From contig NZ_SMKF01000007.1 of NCBI RefSeq assembly GCF_004348325.1, forward strand, positions 18,175 to 82,174: a DNA stretch of 64,000 nucleotides, given 5' to 3'. Positions 1 through 8,703 of this stretch are shown in pieces. Source of the DNA: Micromonospora sp. KC213 (GTDB taxonomy: Bacteria; Actinomycetota; Actinomycetes; Mycobacteriales; Micromonosporaceae). The notes under the pieces are model-generated. The model had not been told where the DNA came from. It ran no database searches and saw only the letters and a list, made by a program, of their open reading frames with translations. The position numbers and the translations under genes were made by a program. Position 1 is the stretch's first letter. Every line of letters begins with the position of its first letter.

Positions 1-2329
1 TGCCCTTGCGGACCTCGAACCCGCCGAGCACCCGGACCTCGTAGCAGCCGCCCTCGCCGGCCCCCTCGCCAGCGGGCGGACCGTCCACGGCCGCCGACGG
101 CAGCCGAATCGCCGAGCGCAGGACACCGGCCACCCGCCGTTCCCGGCGGTCGAGCAGGTCGGGATGGCCGAGACTTGCCGCCCGGTCCAGCGCGAGCAGC
201 AGGCACTGGTCGGCAGCGTCGATGTCGCCGGCGGCGTGGCGGACGTAGCCGGTCAGCAGCTCGGCCTTCCACCGCAGGCAGGGGGCGATCTCGCCATCCT
301 TGAGCATGCGTTGCAGGACGTCGGCGGCGGCGGGGTCACCGCGGCGGGCGTCGATGAACGCCTCCGTGAGAGCGACGGTCAGCGAGTCTTCGATGCGGTG
401 CTCCCGGGCGGTGGCGAGCAGTCGGGCAGCGGGGCCGTCCGCCCCGACCACCGCACAGGCGTCGGCGGCCTCGCACAGGAAGAGCAGACCGCCGCCGTCG
501 TGGTTCATGAGCTGGCCGAGGTGTGCCTCGGCCCTGGCTAAGTGCTCCAGGACCCCAGCTGTGTCATGATCGTTGGCTGCCACGATCAGACGGGTCCACG
601 CGGCGTGGCCGGTGACCCAGTCGATGCCCAGCAGTTCGGCGAGCCGAATGCCGTCGTCGAGGATGGCGAGCGGCCGATCGGCCTCGCCGCTCAGCGCCAG
701 CAGCCGCGCCTCCATGACGAGGCACAGCATGCGGTCGAACTGGGTGTCGCTGGTGGTGCCGAGTCTACGCAGCAACATGGCGCCCTCACCGGTCTTGCCG
801 AGGACGGACAGCACGTGCGTGGCGAGCGCGCGCTGGACGGCCGCGACGCGGGCGGGCTCGCCCAGCTCGCCCCACATGATGGCGGCCTGGCGCATGGCGT
901 TCTCGGCGCGGCGCAGGCTCGGCTCGTCCGGCCGGTCGGACAGGGCCACGCCGAGGGCCTCGAGCAGGCTCGCCTGCGCACGCGTACCCTCCGCGGCTCC
1001 GTCCAGGAGCCGTTCGACGTGTGCGAGCACGTCCGGCTCACGCACCAGCGCACGCTGGATCAGCCATTCGCTCTCGACCTCCGTAGCGAGGTCGTCGTCG
1101 GCATCCTGCTCCCGCACGATGCGCAGCGCCCGCCCGATGACTTCCCGTTCCTCGGCGAGCTGGCCCAGGTTGCGGTGGGTGCGGGCCAGGTGCAGCAGCA
1201 CCTGTGGGGCGGCTTCGGCGGCCGGCCCGAGGCGGGCCATCAGGTGGATGAACTCGACCGGATCGAGCTGGTTGATCCGGGAGGTTGGCAGCTTGGCGAC
1301 GAGCGTCGCGGCCTGCTCAGGGTCGCCGCTGTCGGCTAGCAGGCTGGCCGCCGCTAGTTCGGCGCCCTGCGACATCAGCAGCGGGGCGGCCCGCTGCGCG
1401 ATGGCCGGGTCGAGCGGCGCCAGCGCGGCGAGGGACTCCCGCGACTCGCTGCACAGCCGTGACCACCCGTTGGCGCCGACGGCGAAAGGGATGCCGGCCC
1501 GGATGAGGCGGCGCAGCAGCCCCGGGTGCCCGAGCCCTTCCACCAGCCGGTCGTTGACCATCGGGAACGCTGCGACCTGGGTCAGCAGGTAGCGGTCGGA
1601 CGGATCGAGGTCGGCGGCGTAGTGGTCCATCAGCTGCCGGATCAGCCCTGGATGGCGCAGCAGGACCGTGGCGGCCGCGATGCGGTCCGGCGTGCGGGCG
1701 AGGCGGCGCAGCATCACCAGCAGCAGCGCCACCCAACCGCCGGACAGGTCGTGCAGGGTGGCGGCGAGCCGCGCGCCGTCCTCGTCGCCGATCTCGAGGC
1801 GGGCAAGGGCCCCGGCCTCGTCCTGCGTGAGGCGCAGGTCCTGGGTGTTGAACCGTGCGGCGGTGCCCTGGAACTCCATGGCCGCCAGCGGCGCCGGCAG
1901 CAGGCGCCCGCTGACGAGGATCCGTGGTGGCTGCGGGCCGTCTTGGGCCAGGTCGGCGAGCCAGGCGGCGGCGTCGTCGGTGAGCGCCTCGGCGTTGTCG
2001 ACGACCAGCAGGCTGGGCTCCGGCGACGCGGCCAGCAGCGCACCGATCCGCCTGGCGGTGCCGTTCGCGGGCGGGCATGCCCAGTCGGTTGTCTGCTCGG
2101 CCGCGTCGAAGATCGACGATGTCAGCTCGTCGATCGTGACCGGGTGGTCGCGAGGTAGGCTCACCTCGATGCTGTTGCCGGTACTGGCACCGACCTGCCG
2201 GATCAGGACGCTCTTGCCGAACCCGCCGCCCGCCTCGATGAGGACCGAATGCCTCACGTTGAGGATTTCTCCCACGAGCCGCTGACGTGGAACGAAAGGC
2301 ACTCGAACCATACGAGGCGAACCCCTCAT
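1..2329 (-). CDS. Large ATP-binding transcriptional regulator (MalT/LAL-like), C-terminus beyond the left edge
   Basis: One uninterrupted minus-strand frame runs from ATG 2329 to the window edge, giving 776 residues without a stop. Near the N-terminus is a P-loop (EAGGGFGKSVL), followed by a Walker B-like strand (SLLVVDN) and a long helical repeat region. The last visible residues (VRVLGGFEVRKG) resemble the opening strand of the OmpR-type winged helix that precedes a BTAD domain, so the DNA-binding part would lie at the C-terminus beyond the edge. Known proteins of this design are signal-transducing NTPases (STAND class) that bind ATP, oligomerise and activate transcription. ATG 2311, behind a GAGGGG, is an alternative start. 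The gene follows the SARP at 2466 in the same direction with 136 bp between, so joint regulation is possible but not shown. The inducer is unknown. Confidence 0.82.
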   Translation of the reverse strand, partial: MRGSPRMVRVPFVPRQRLVGEILNVRHSVLIEAGGGFGKSVLIRQVGASTGNSIEVSLPRDHPVTIDELTSSIFDAAEQTTDWACPPANGTARRIGALLAASPEPSLLVVDNAEALTDDAAAWLADLAQDGPQPPRILVSGRLLPAPLAAMEFQGTAARFNTQDLRLTQDEAGALARLEIGDEDGARLAATLHDLSGGWVALLLVMLRRLARTPDRIAAATVLLRHPGLIRQLMDHYAADLDPSDRYLLTQVAAFPMVNDRLVEGLGHPGLLRRLIRAGIPFAVGANGWSRLCSESRESLAALAPLDPAIAQRAAPLLMSQGAELAAASLLADSGDPEQAATLVAKLPTSRINQLDPVEFIHLMARLGPAAEAAPQVLLHLARTHRNLGQLAEEREVIGRALRIVREQDADDDLATEVESEWLIQRALVREPDVLAHVERLLDGAAEGTRAQASLLEALGVALSDRPDEPSLRRAENAMRQAAIMWGELGEPARVAAVQRALATHVLSVLGKTGEGAMLLRRLGTTSDTQFDRMLCLVMEARLLALSGEADRPLAILDDGIRLAELLGIDWVTGHAAWTRLIVAANDHDTAGVLEHLARAEAHLGQLMNHDGGGLLFLCEAADACAVVGADGPAARLLATAREHRIEDSLTVALTEAFIDARRGDPAAADVLQRMLKDGEIAPCLRWKAELLTGYVRHAAGDIDAADQCLLLALDRAASLGHPDLLDRRERRVAGVLRSAIRLPSAAVDGPPAGEGAGEGGCYEVRVLGGFEVRKG

Positions 2330-2465
2330 GCCTGCTGAACCGGCGAGTCCCAGCAGCACCGTCACGCTGGTTTGATTGGACCGTACGCTAACATGAATAG
2401 GTGGTAATAACTTCGGCCGTTTGATTAAACGAGCGATGCTCACCGTGACAGAAACATGACAGTGG
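2330..2465. other. Intergenic region upstream of the left-edge regulator
   Basis: This 136-bp spacer is noticeably AT-richer than the flanking genes around 2375-2440 and is the likely promoter region of the left-edge regulator. I see no clear -35/-10 pair and no hairpin terminator for the gene ending at 2466. Confidence 0.4.
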
Positions 2466-4439
2466 TCACACGCGCTCCGCGCCGGTGCGCGAGAGCCGGT
2501 GCTCCGTGTCGTGACCGGCACCAGGCACGACCTGCCGCCGGGAGGTCAGGTGCCGGCGCCGCGCATCACTCACCTGCTGGTCGACCGACTGACGGACGAT
2601 GTCGTGGCGGAACTCGTAGACCGCCGTCCGGTCGGGGTGCTGAGAGCCGGCGGCGGTCACCTCGGCCAGGATGCCGATCTCCAGCAACGCCTCCAGCGCA
2701 TCGAGAGCGGCCAGGACATCGAGGTTTGCCGCGTCCGCGACGGTGTCGAAGCCGAACGACGGGCCCATGACGGCCGCGACCTGCAGCAGCTGGGTGGCGT
2801 CCTGGCCGATCGAGGCGAGCTTCGCCGCGACCAGCCTCGCGACGGCCGGTGGTACCGCATCGGGACCGGCCTGGTGCCGCAGCACCTCGAGCAGCATGTA
2901 CGGATTTCCGCCGCTTCGGGCGTGCGCCCACCGGACCGGGTCACCGTCGGCGGTGCCGGCGGCGGTCCCGAGCTCGGCGGCGAGCATCCGGGCGGCGGCG
3001 AAGTCGAGACCGCCAAGCGTCACCTCGGTCCCCTCACCGGTGTGCTCCAGCGGCAGCATCACCTCGTCCATGCAGCCCCTCACCCGGCGCCGGATCGACG
3101 TCGGGAGGTCGTTGCGGGCGGCCACGACAACGCACAGCCGCGTGTCGGCGCCGGCGCGCAGCAGATACCGCAGCAGCGCCACCGTCTGCGGGTCGGCCCA
3201 GTGCACGTCGTCGATCAGCAGGGCGCAGGGCCGCTCGCCCGCCGCCACCGTCAGCAGCTGGGCGAACGCGGCGAAGACGACCGGCTGCTCCGGCAGCTCA
3301 CCCGACGGGCACGGCCCGCCGAGCGACGGCAGCAGCATGCGCAGCGGGCCCCGGGCGGCCGGCGAGACGGCGTCCAGCGGGTCGTCCGGCGAGGCGGCGA
3401 CGTAGCCGTCCAGCGCCTCCACGATCGGCTGGTACGGCACCATCGCGTCCTCATCGCACCGGCCGACCAGCACGAGCCCGCCGTCGGCGGCGACCGCGGC
3501 GCCGGCCTCCCGCAGCAGCCGCGTCTTGCCGATCCCGGCCTCACCGGTGACCAGGACAAACTGCCGGCGCCCCCGCGTGGCCCAGGACCAGGCACCGGCC
3601 ACCGTCGTCATCTGCTGCTCGCGCCCGACGAACGGCACCGGGCGGTGGCGGTACCCGCCGGCGCCACCGCTCGGGACGGCCGGCGCGGACGCCGGGCCGA
3701 GCAGCGCCAGATATGCGGCCTCGGTCTCCGGCGAAGGATCGACCCCGAACTCCTCGGCGAGGTGCCGGCGCAGCCGCTGGTACGCCCGCAGGGCCTCGCC
3801 CCGGTTGCCCATCGCCTCGCGGACCGCCATGAGGCAGCGGTGGGCGCTCTCCCGTTCGGGTCCGCGGGTTGTCGCCTCCTCGGCGAGCAGCGCGGCCCGA
3901 GGATGGTCGCCGGAACGCATCGCCGCCTGGCCGGCCACCTCCAGCGCGGTGACGAGATACTCGGTCAGCCGCTCACGCCGTTCTGCGACCCAGTGCCCCT
4001 CATGCTCGGACAGGAACGGGAACCGCAACCGGTCGGCCGCAGCCGCCGCCAGCCGGTCCGCGGTGGCAAAGTCGCCGGCGTCGAGCGCCCCGCGGGCGTC
4101 GGTCACCGCCCGCATCGCCTCCTCCACGTCGATGAGCACGTTGCCGTCCAGCGCGAGGACGTACCGGCCGCCGCGCTTGACGAGCGGGTTCACCGGGTGG
4201 CTCTGTAGCGGGCCTACGAAGGCGCGGAGCCGGCTGATCAGTGTGCGCAGGGCCGATGCCCAGGTGGGTGGCAGCGCACCCGGCCAGATGACATCGGCCA
4301 GCTCGTGCCGGGTCACGCCCTCCGGGCCGGCCAGGGCCAGGCGGGCGAACGCCACCCGGGCCTGCGCGCCATGCAGGTGGTAGACGATGCCGGCGCACCG
4401 AACGGCCATCAGGCCCATTAACTCGATCTTCGCTTCCAT
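2466..4439 (-). CDS. SARP-family regulator with BTAD and AAA/STAND ATPase domains
   Basis: The 657-residue protein has an N-terminal OmpR-like winged helix (about 1-95), a BTAD domain (about 100-248, with the family motif [11 protein letters not shown]) and an AAA_16-type ATPase. Walker A is GEAGIGKTR at 299-307 and Walker B is [10 protein letters not shown] at about 407-416. SARPs activate secondary-metabolite operons by binding heptamer direct repeats beside the -10 box. Such a repeat sits at 4498-4515, in the divergent region between this gene and the ACP operon. AfsR-type relatives usually carry a long TPR region after the ATPase; here the protein stops soon after the ATPase lid (ending TGAERV), so the sensor repeats are missing. 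No frameshift is evident within the frame. A pathway-specific activator of the neighbouring operon is the best inference. Confidence 0.88.
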
Positions 4440-4497
4440 GTGATCCCGCCCCCCGCAGCCTGAGGATGTCTGTGTGTTTTCTCAGGATCAGCCGAGC

Positions 4498-4530
4498 GGG
4501 TACCACGGGGGTACCGAGCAAGTGTGGTAT
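4498..4530 (+). promoter_or_regulatory. Probable SARP operator and promoter of the ACP operon
   Basis: Two identical heptamers GGGTACC lie at 4498-4504 and 4509-4515, exactly 11 bp apart. A -10-like TGGTAT follows at 4525-4530, 9 bp after the second repeat. Known SARP sites are direct repeats at 11-bp spacing ending about 8 bp before the -10 element, so the geometry fits. Its position between the divergent SARP gene and the ACP gene supports the assignment; binding is inferred. Confidence 0.6.
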
Positions 4531-4690
4531 CGGCCCGCTCCGGAACCATCGGCGGCCCGCACGTGTCTTCTCGGCCGGGCCGCCGGTGCCGAGCGGGCCG
4601 TCCGACGGCGCCTGCGGATTGCGGCGCGATTGCACCGGCACTCGTACGGTCCACCGGACGCGCCGAATCACCGACGAACAGGAGCTCACC

Positions 4691-4969
4691 ATGAACCTTC
4701 CCACTCTCGAGGTGGCTGTCGACCGCTTGAAGGCCGTGAGCCGGATCTCGGACCTCGATCCCGACACCCCCCTGACCGCTTCCGGTGTCGACTCGCTCGA
4801 CCTCATGGAGTGGGTCAGCGACATGCAGGAGCGGTACCCGGACCTGGGTGTGGACGCGTCGATTGCCGAACAGGTCGACGACACCATCACGTTCCGCAGC
4901 ATCCACCAGCAGTTGCTCTCCGCAGCCAACGGCTCGTCTCCGGTCGCCGGCGCGACCGGAGACGCGTGA
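4691..4969 (+). CDS. Acyl carrier protein
   Basis: A 92-residue acyl carrier protein. The phosphopantetheine attachment motif is [10 protein letters not shown], with Ser35 as the modified residue, followed by the acidic recognition helix typical of the family. ATG 4691 is chosen because AGGAG lies 6 nt upstream; the longer open frame starting at 4466 has no such site. As the first gene of a four-gene plus-strand operon it would carry the malonyl and 3-oxoacyl intermediates made by the next three gene products. The stop overlaps a GTG in the frame of the next gene, and the true ATG of that gene is 15 nt downstream, so the two are likely translated together. Primary fatty acid synthesis is an unlikely role because no fabF-type synthase is attached. 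Confidence 0.9.
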
Positions 4970-4983
4970 CCGCGGAGCCACGG

Positions 4984-5985
4984 ATGTCCGGCATCGGCAT
5001 CATCGGCTGGGGCAAGTACGTGCCCGAAGGCAGACTGACCAACTCGGAACTCTCGGCCCGCTTCGGCGTCGACGAGGACTGGGTCGTGCAGCGCACCGGC
5101 ATCCGGGAACGGCGGGTCGTCGGCCCCGGCGAGACGACCGCCTCCCTGGCCGTCGAAGCCGGCCGTCGTGCGCTGGAGCACGCCGGTTTGCGGCCCGACC
5201 AGATCTCCCATCTCATTCTCGCCTCCGGCACGCCGGAGCAACTGTCGCCGGCCACGTCCGCCTTCGTCCAGCGCGAGCTCGGTACGGCAGGCGGCGCCCA
5301 CGACGTCAACGCTGAGTGCGCCAGCTTCGCCTACGGTTTCGTGGTCGCGGCCGGGCTCATGGCGATCGACCCGCGCCCGATCCTGCTCATCGGGACCGAC
5401 ACGCACTCGCTGGTCGTCAACCCTGAGGACCGGGACCTGAGCGTGCTCATCGGCGACGGCGCCGGCGCGGTCGTCCTGGCCCCGCACAGCCGCAGCTGGC
5501 TGCGCGGCTGGGATATGGGCTGCGACGGCTCAAAGGTCGACAGCCTCAAGATCCCCGCCGGCGGCAGCCGGATGCCCGCAACCGAGGAGACGTTGCGCGA
5601 GAAGCTGCACTACGCACAGATCAAGGGCAACGAGATTTACCTGCACGCCATCCGGTTCACCGTCGGGTCGGTACGCAAAACCCTGCAGGCGGCACAGCTC
5701 GGCCCCCAGGACATCGACCACCTGCTGCCGCACCAGGCGAACCTGCGCATCATCGACTCGATCGTGGAGCACAGCGGTGTGCCCCGGGACCGGCTGATCA
5801 CCAACATCGAGTACTACGGCAACACCGGGGCGGGCTCGATGCCGATCGCCCTGGCCGAGGCACTGGACGCGGGACGCATCCAGAAGGGTGACCGGGTCAT
5901 GTTTGCGGCGTTCGGCGCCGGGATGGTCTGGGTCACCGCGCTGATCGAGTGGGGCGCGGGCGAGCCGACGGAGTGGCGGTCATGA
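4984..5985 (+). CDS. Beta-ketoacyl-ACP synthase III (FabH-like)
   Basis: A 333-residue KAS III, the usual family length. The catalytic triad is visible as Cys112 (AECASFAYGF), His250 (LLPHQANLRI) and Asn280 (EYYGNTGAGS). Enzymes of this family condense an acyl-CoA starter with malonyl-ACP to give a 3-oxoacyl-ACP, releasing CoA and CO2. ATG 4984 is preferred, with GGAG 6 nt upstream; GTG 4966, overlapping the ACP stop, is an alternative. The gene lies between the ACP and the ketoreductase and overlaps the latter by ATGA. The priming substrate cannot be read from sequence. In secondary metabolism such proteins make starter units or occasionally form esters, so a non-condensing role is possible. 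Confidence 0.9.
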   Translation: MSGIGIIGWGKYVPEGRLTNSELSARFGVDEDWVVQRTGIRERRVVGPGETTASLAVEAGRRALEHAGLRPDQISHLILASGTPEQLSPATSAFVQRELGTAGGAHDVNAECASFAYGFVVAAGLMAIDPRPILLIGTDTHSLVVNPEDRDLSVLIGDGAGAVVLAPHSRSWLRGWDMGCDGSKVDSLKIPAGGSRMPATEETLREKLHYAQIKGNEIYLHAIRFTVGSVRKTLQAAQLGPQDIDHLLPHQANLRIIDSIVEHSGVPRDRLITNIEYYGNTGAGSMPIALAEALDAGRIQKGDRVMFAAFGAGMVWVTALIEWGAGEPTEWRS

Positions 5986-6752
5986 CGCAATCCACCATGG
6001 ACGGACGGCAGGTCTCGGCGCCGCGCCCGGAGAAGCCGGTCGCGCTGGTGACCGGTGCGTCCGGCGGCTTCGGCGCCGCCGTGGCGATCGAGCTCGACCG
6101 GCTAGGGTGCCGTGTCGCGCTGCACTACAACAGCGCCGCCGACGGCGCCCGAGAGGTCAGCGAGCAGCTCACGAACGACTCGACGGTCGTGCAGGCGAAC
6201 GTCGGGGACTGGGAGTCGGTCAGCGCCATGCACCGGCGGATCACCGAGCAGCTCGGCGAGGTCGACATCCTCGTCAGCAACGCAGCCATCCGCAAGGACG
6301 CGCTGATGATGAGCCAGGCGCCGGACGTGTGGGCCGAGGTCATCCAGACGAACCTGCTGGGCACATTCCACGCGTGCCGGGCGGTGCTGCCGTCGATGGT
6401 GAAGCGGCGGTGGGGCCGGATCATCAACGTGGTGTCGCCGTCGGCGCTCGTCGCCACGTCCGGGCAGACCGCCTACGCCGCCTCGAAGTCCGGCGTCATC
6501 GCGCTGACCCGCACCCTCGCCACCGAGTGTGGCCGGCGCGGGGTGACGGTCAACGCCATCTCGCCCGGCTTCATGGAGACGCGGATGACGGCGAACGCCA
6601 CCGACAAGTTCCGGCAGAACCTCACCGCGAACCTGCCGGTCCCGCGGCTCACCACCCCCGAGGAGGTCGCGCCGACGGTCGGCGTCTTCCTCGACAACGG
6701 GTACCTGACCGGCCAGGTGCTCAGCGTCGACGGCGGGATCTCCCTCATCTGA
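5982..6752 (+). CDS. 3-oxoacyl-ACP reductase (FabG-like SDR)
   Basis: A 256-residue short-chain dehydrogenase. The nucleotide-binding glycine motif is TGASGGFG (about 24-31), the SNAA motif is at 99-102, and the catalytic residues are Ser152, Tyr165 and Lys169 (AYAASKS). It ends with the FabG-type sequence LTGQVLSVDGG. ATG 5982 overlaps the KAS III stop by ATGA, so translational coupling is likely. The in-frame start at 5949 would lie inside the upstream gene and is not preferred. The expected reaction is NADPH-dependent reduction of a 3-oxoacyl group on the ACP encoded at 4691, giving a 3-hydroxyacyl-ACP. No dehydratase or enoyl reductase is encoded nearby. Confidence 0.9.
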   Translation: MTQSTMDGRQVSAPRPEKPVALVTGASGGFGAAVAIELDRLGCRVALHYNSAADGAREVSEQLTNDSTVVQANVGDWESVSAMHRRITEQLGEVDILVSNAAIRKDALMMSQAPDVWAEVIQTNLLGTFHACRAVLPSMVKRRWGRIINVVSPSALVATSGQTAYAASKSGVIALTRTLATECGRRGVTVNAISPGFMETRMTANATDKFRQNLTANLPVPRLTTPEEVAPTVGVFLDNGYLTGQVLSVDGGISLI

Positions 6753-6783
6753 CGGCACACCCGTCCAGCCGGAGGACAGCGAC

Positions 6784-7992
6784 ATGACGGTCACCGACCT
6801 GACGAACGGCACGGCACGGCTGCTGCTCTGGGCGGGAGCCGACCCGGCAGCCGAACGTGCCGCCCGGGCCGCGGTGACCGACGCGGCACGCACCGGGGCC
6901 CCGATCCCCCGTCCGGTTCCGGGGCCCGTGCGCGGGGCGGTCGTCACGACGCCGGCCCGCGCCCTCGACGACATCGTGGCCGCCCCCGTGCGGCAGGTGC
7001 CGGCCGGCGGACCCCGGCCGGCCGTCCTATTGCTGCCCGGCCAGGGTTCCCAGCACGACGGCATGGCGGTGAGTCTGTACCACGACGAGCCCGTGTTCCG
7101 CTCCGCCGTCGACGACGTGTTCGAGGCGTGGGGACCCGGCGGTGCGGACATCCGCGTCGACTGGCTCGGCACCGGCACCGGTCCAGGCATCTCGATCGAC
7201 GACCCCCGCCGGGCCCAGCCGCTGCTCTTCGCCGTCGACCACGGGCTGGGCCGGCTGCTGCTGAGCTGGGGCGTCAGACCGGCCGAGGTGCTCGGGCACA
7301 GCGCCGGAGAGATCGTGGCGGCGACCCTCGCCGGGGTGTTCACCGTCGCCGAGGCCGTCGCCATGGTGCGCGGCCGGGTGAGCGCCGCCGTTGCGGTCCC
7401 TGCGGGCGGAATGCTCGCCGTGGCCGCGTCCGCCGACGAACTGCAGTCGTACCTGATCGGGCAGGTCGCCGTCGGGGCCGTCAACGCCGACCGCCGCACG
7501 ATGCTCGCCGGGCCGGACGCCGAACTCGCCGTCGCCGCGGCGCGGCTGACCGCCGACGGGTTCATGGTCCGGCGGGTGCCGTCGACCGTCCCGTTCCACA
7601 GCCCTGCCATGGAACCGGCCGTCGCCGCAGCGCAGCTGTCGTTCCGCGCGTCGCCGAAGCCGCCGGCGTTTCCCGTCCGGTCCGGCTACACCGCTCGGCC
7701 GATCACCGACGAGGAGGCCGGCGACGCCCGGTTCTGGGCCCGGCAGGCGGCCGACACCGTCCACTTCAAACTCGCGCTGGGCGCGCTGCTCGACGAGGGC
7801 GACCGGCTGCTCGTGGAGTGCGGGCCGGGTCGCGTCCTGTCGTCCTTCGCCCTGCGCCAGCCGGCCGTGCGGGCCGGGGGCAGCAGAGTGGTTCCGATGC
7901 TGCCCGGCGACCGGCCCGACCGGCCCGCGACGCTCGAGGCCGCGGCGGCGCTGTGGTGCGAGGGTCACGACCTGAACGTGACGGCACTTTAA
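6784..7992 (+). CDS. Acyl-CoA:ACP acyltransferase (malonyltransferase type)
   Basis: A 402-residue discrete acyltransferase resembling FabD and polyketide-synthase AT domains. The motifs are GQGSQ (86-90), the active-site elbow GHSAGE with Ser173, and FHSPAM with His272. In PKS AT domains the four residues ending at this histidine report specificity; here they read VPFH, and Phe before His favours malonyl over methylmalonyl. The N-terminal 75 residues form an extra segment not found in compact FabD proteins. The start is supported by GGAGGAC about 8 nt upstream. It would load the extender unit onto the ACP at 4691. It is the last gene of the operon and no terminator is obvious directly after it. 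Confidence 0.88.
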   Translation: MTVTDLTNGTARLLLWAGADPAAERAARAAVTDAARTGAPIPRPVPGPVRGAVVTTPARALDDIVAAPVRQVPAGGPRPAVLLLPGQGSQHDGMAVSLYHDEPVFRSAVDDVFEAWGPGGADIRVDWLGTGTGPGISIDDPRRAQPLLFAVDHGLGRLLLSWGVRPAEVLGHSAGEIVAATLAGVFTVAEAVAMVRGRVSAAVAVPAGGMLAVAASADELQSYLIGQVAVGAVNADRRTMLAGPDAELAVAAARLTADGFMVRRVPSTVPFHSPAMEPAVAAAQLSFRASPKPPAFPVRSGYTARPITDEEAGDARFWARQAADTVHFKLALGALLDEGDRLLVECGPGRVLSSFALRQPAVRAGGSRVVPMLPGDRPDRPATLEAAAALWCEGHDLNVTAL

Positions 7993-8653
7993 CCGAAGGT
8001 GATCAACGGCCAGACGATCGAACATGGTCGTTATGTCTGGTTAAACCCATGCGCCCGGTCCGGACCCGTGCATTCCTGACGGTCGTGAAATCGCACGACG
8101 CCGTTATCTCCGCGACGGGTTCCCACCGACGAAAGCCTATTCTCGCTGACGCCCCGCATTCGCCGCCGCAGTGACCGAAGCCGGCTTTTGATGCCCCTGC
8201 TCGCGGCCGTGCTGGACGGCACGAAGACGATGATCACCCCCTGCAGGACGGCAAGTTCCGTGCGCCGCTGCCGACCGCCGGTGACCGGGCGCGGTGACCG
8301 GGCGCGGTGACCGGGCGCGGTGACCGGGCGCGGTGACCGGGCGCGGTGACCGGGCGCGGTGACCGGGCGCGGTGACCGGGCGCGGTGACCGGGCGCGGTG
8401 ACCGGCCGATCGTAGAGATCGAACTGTCCGGCGTCCCGGGTCTGCCGCCTCGGTGACGTCGACCGCCGGCACGCCCGCACCAGAGATGAGGGCGAGGACT
8501 GGGTCGTGGCGGGCCGGGCACGAGCGATCCCGACGCGGGACCGGCCTCCCGCACCCGGTTTTCGGCAGCCCGGGTTTCCTGGCCGGCGGACACATCGGTG
8601 GTGCGGCCAACGGTTGCGAGTGTTCGTGCGATACAGACGCCACAACGAGAACA
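7993..8653. other. Non-coding spacer containing a minisatellite
   Basis: No coding sequence with a recognisable domain is seen on either strand. Several frames stay open because of the tandem repeat at 8281-8405 and general GC bias, and they disagree with one another. The spacer separates the end of the acyltransferase operon from the convergent NmrA-type gene. Confidence 0.6.
8281..8405. repeat. 13-bp tandem repeat (minisatellite), nine perfect copies plus a partial
   Basis: The unit GTGACCGGGCGCG is repeated without a mismatch from 8281 to 8397, followed by a partial copy to 8405. Because 13 is not a multiple of three, every third copy returns to the same frame and all frames stay open, which explains spurious proline/arginine-rich ORFs here. 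Perfect copy identity suggests recent expansion by slippage or unequal recombination. Confidence 0.95.
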
Positions 8654-8688
8654 ACGGTGGTCCGGCACCCTGCGGGCCGGACCACCGT
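8654..8688 (-). terminator. Hairpin terminator downstream of the NmrA-type gene
   Basis: A perfect 13-bp stem (ACGGTGGTCCGGC at 8654-8666 with its complement at 8676-8688) encloses a 9-nt loop. On the minus strand it is followed by a moderately T-rich stretch (TGTTCTCGTT). It starts 16 bp beyond the stop of the gene at 8704. Confidence 0.65.
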
Positions 8689-8703
8689 CGGAGGAGAGTC
8701 AGC

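Noticed and set aside
2499..4208. Long plus-strand open frames antisense to the SARP gene
   Set aside because: They are by-products of high GC in the third codon position of the real gene; composition is Arg/Gly/His-rich and no domain is visible. The same holds for the antisense frames at 24470-25582 and 26833-28152 over the azt genes.
8281..8405. CRISPR-like array
   Set aside because: Units are head-to-tail 13-mers without spacers, and no cas gene is in the window.
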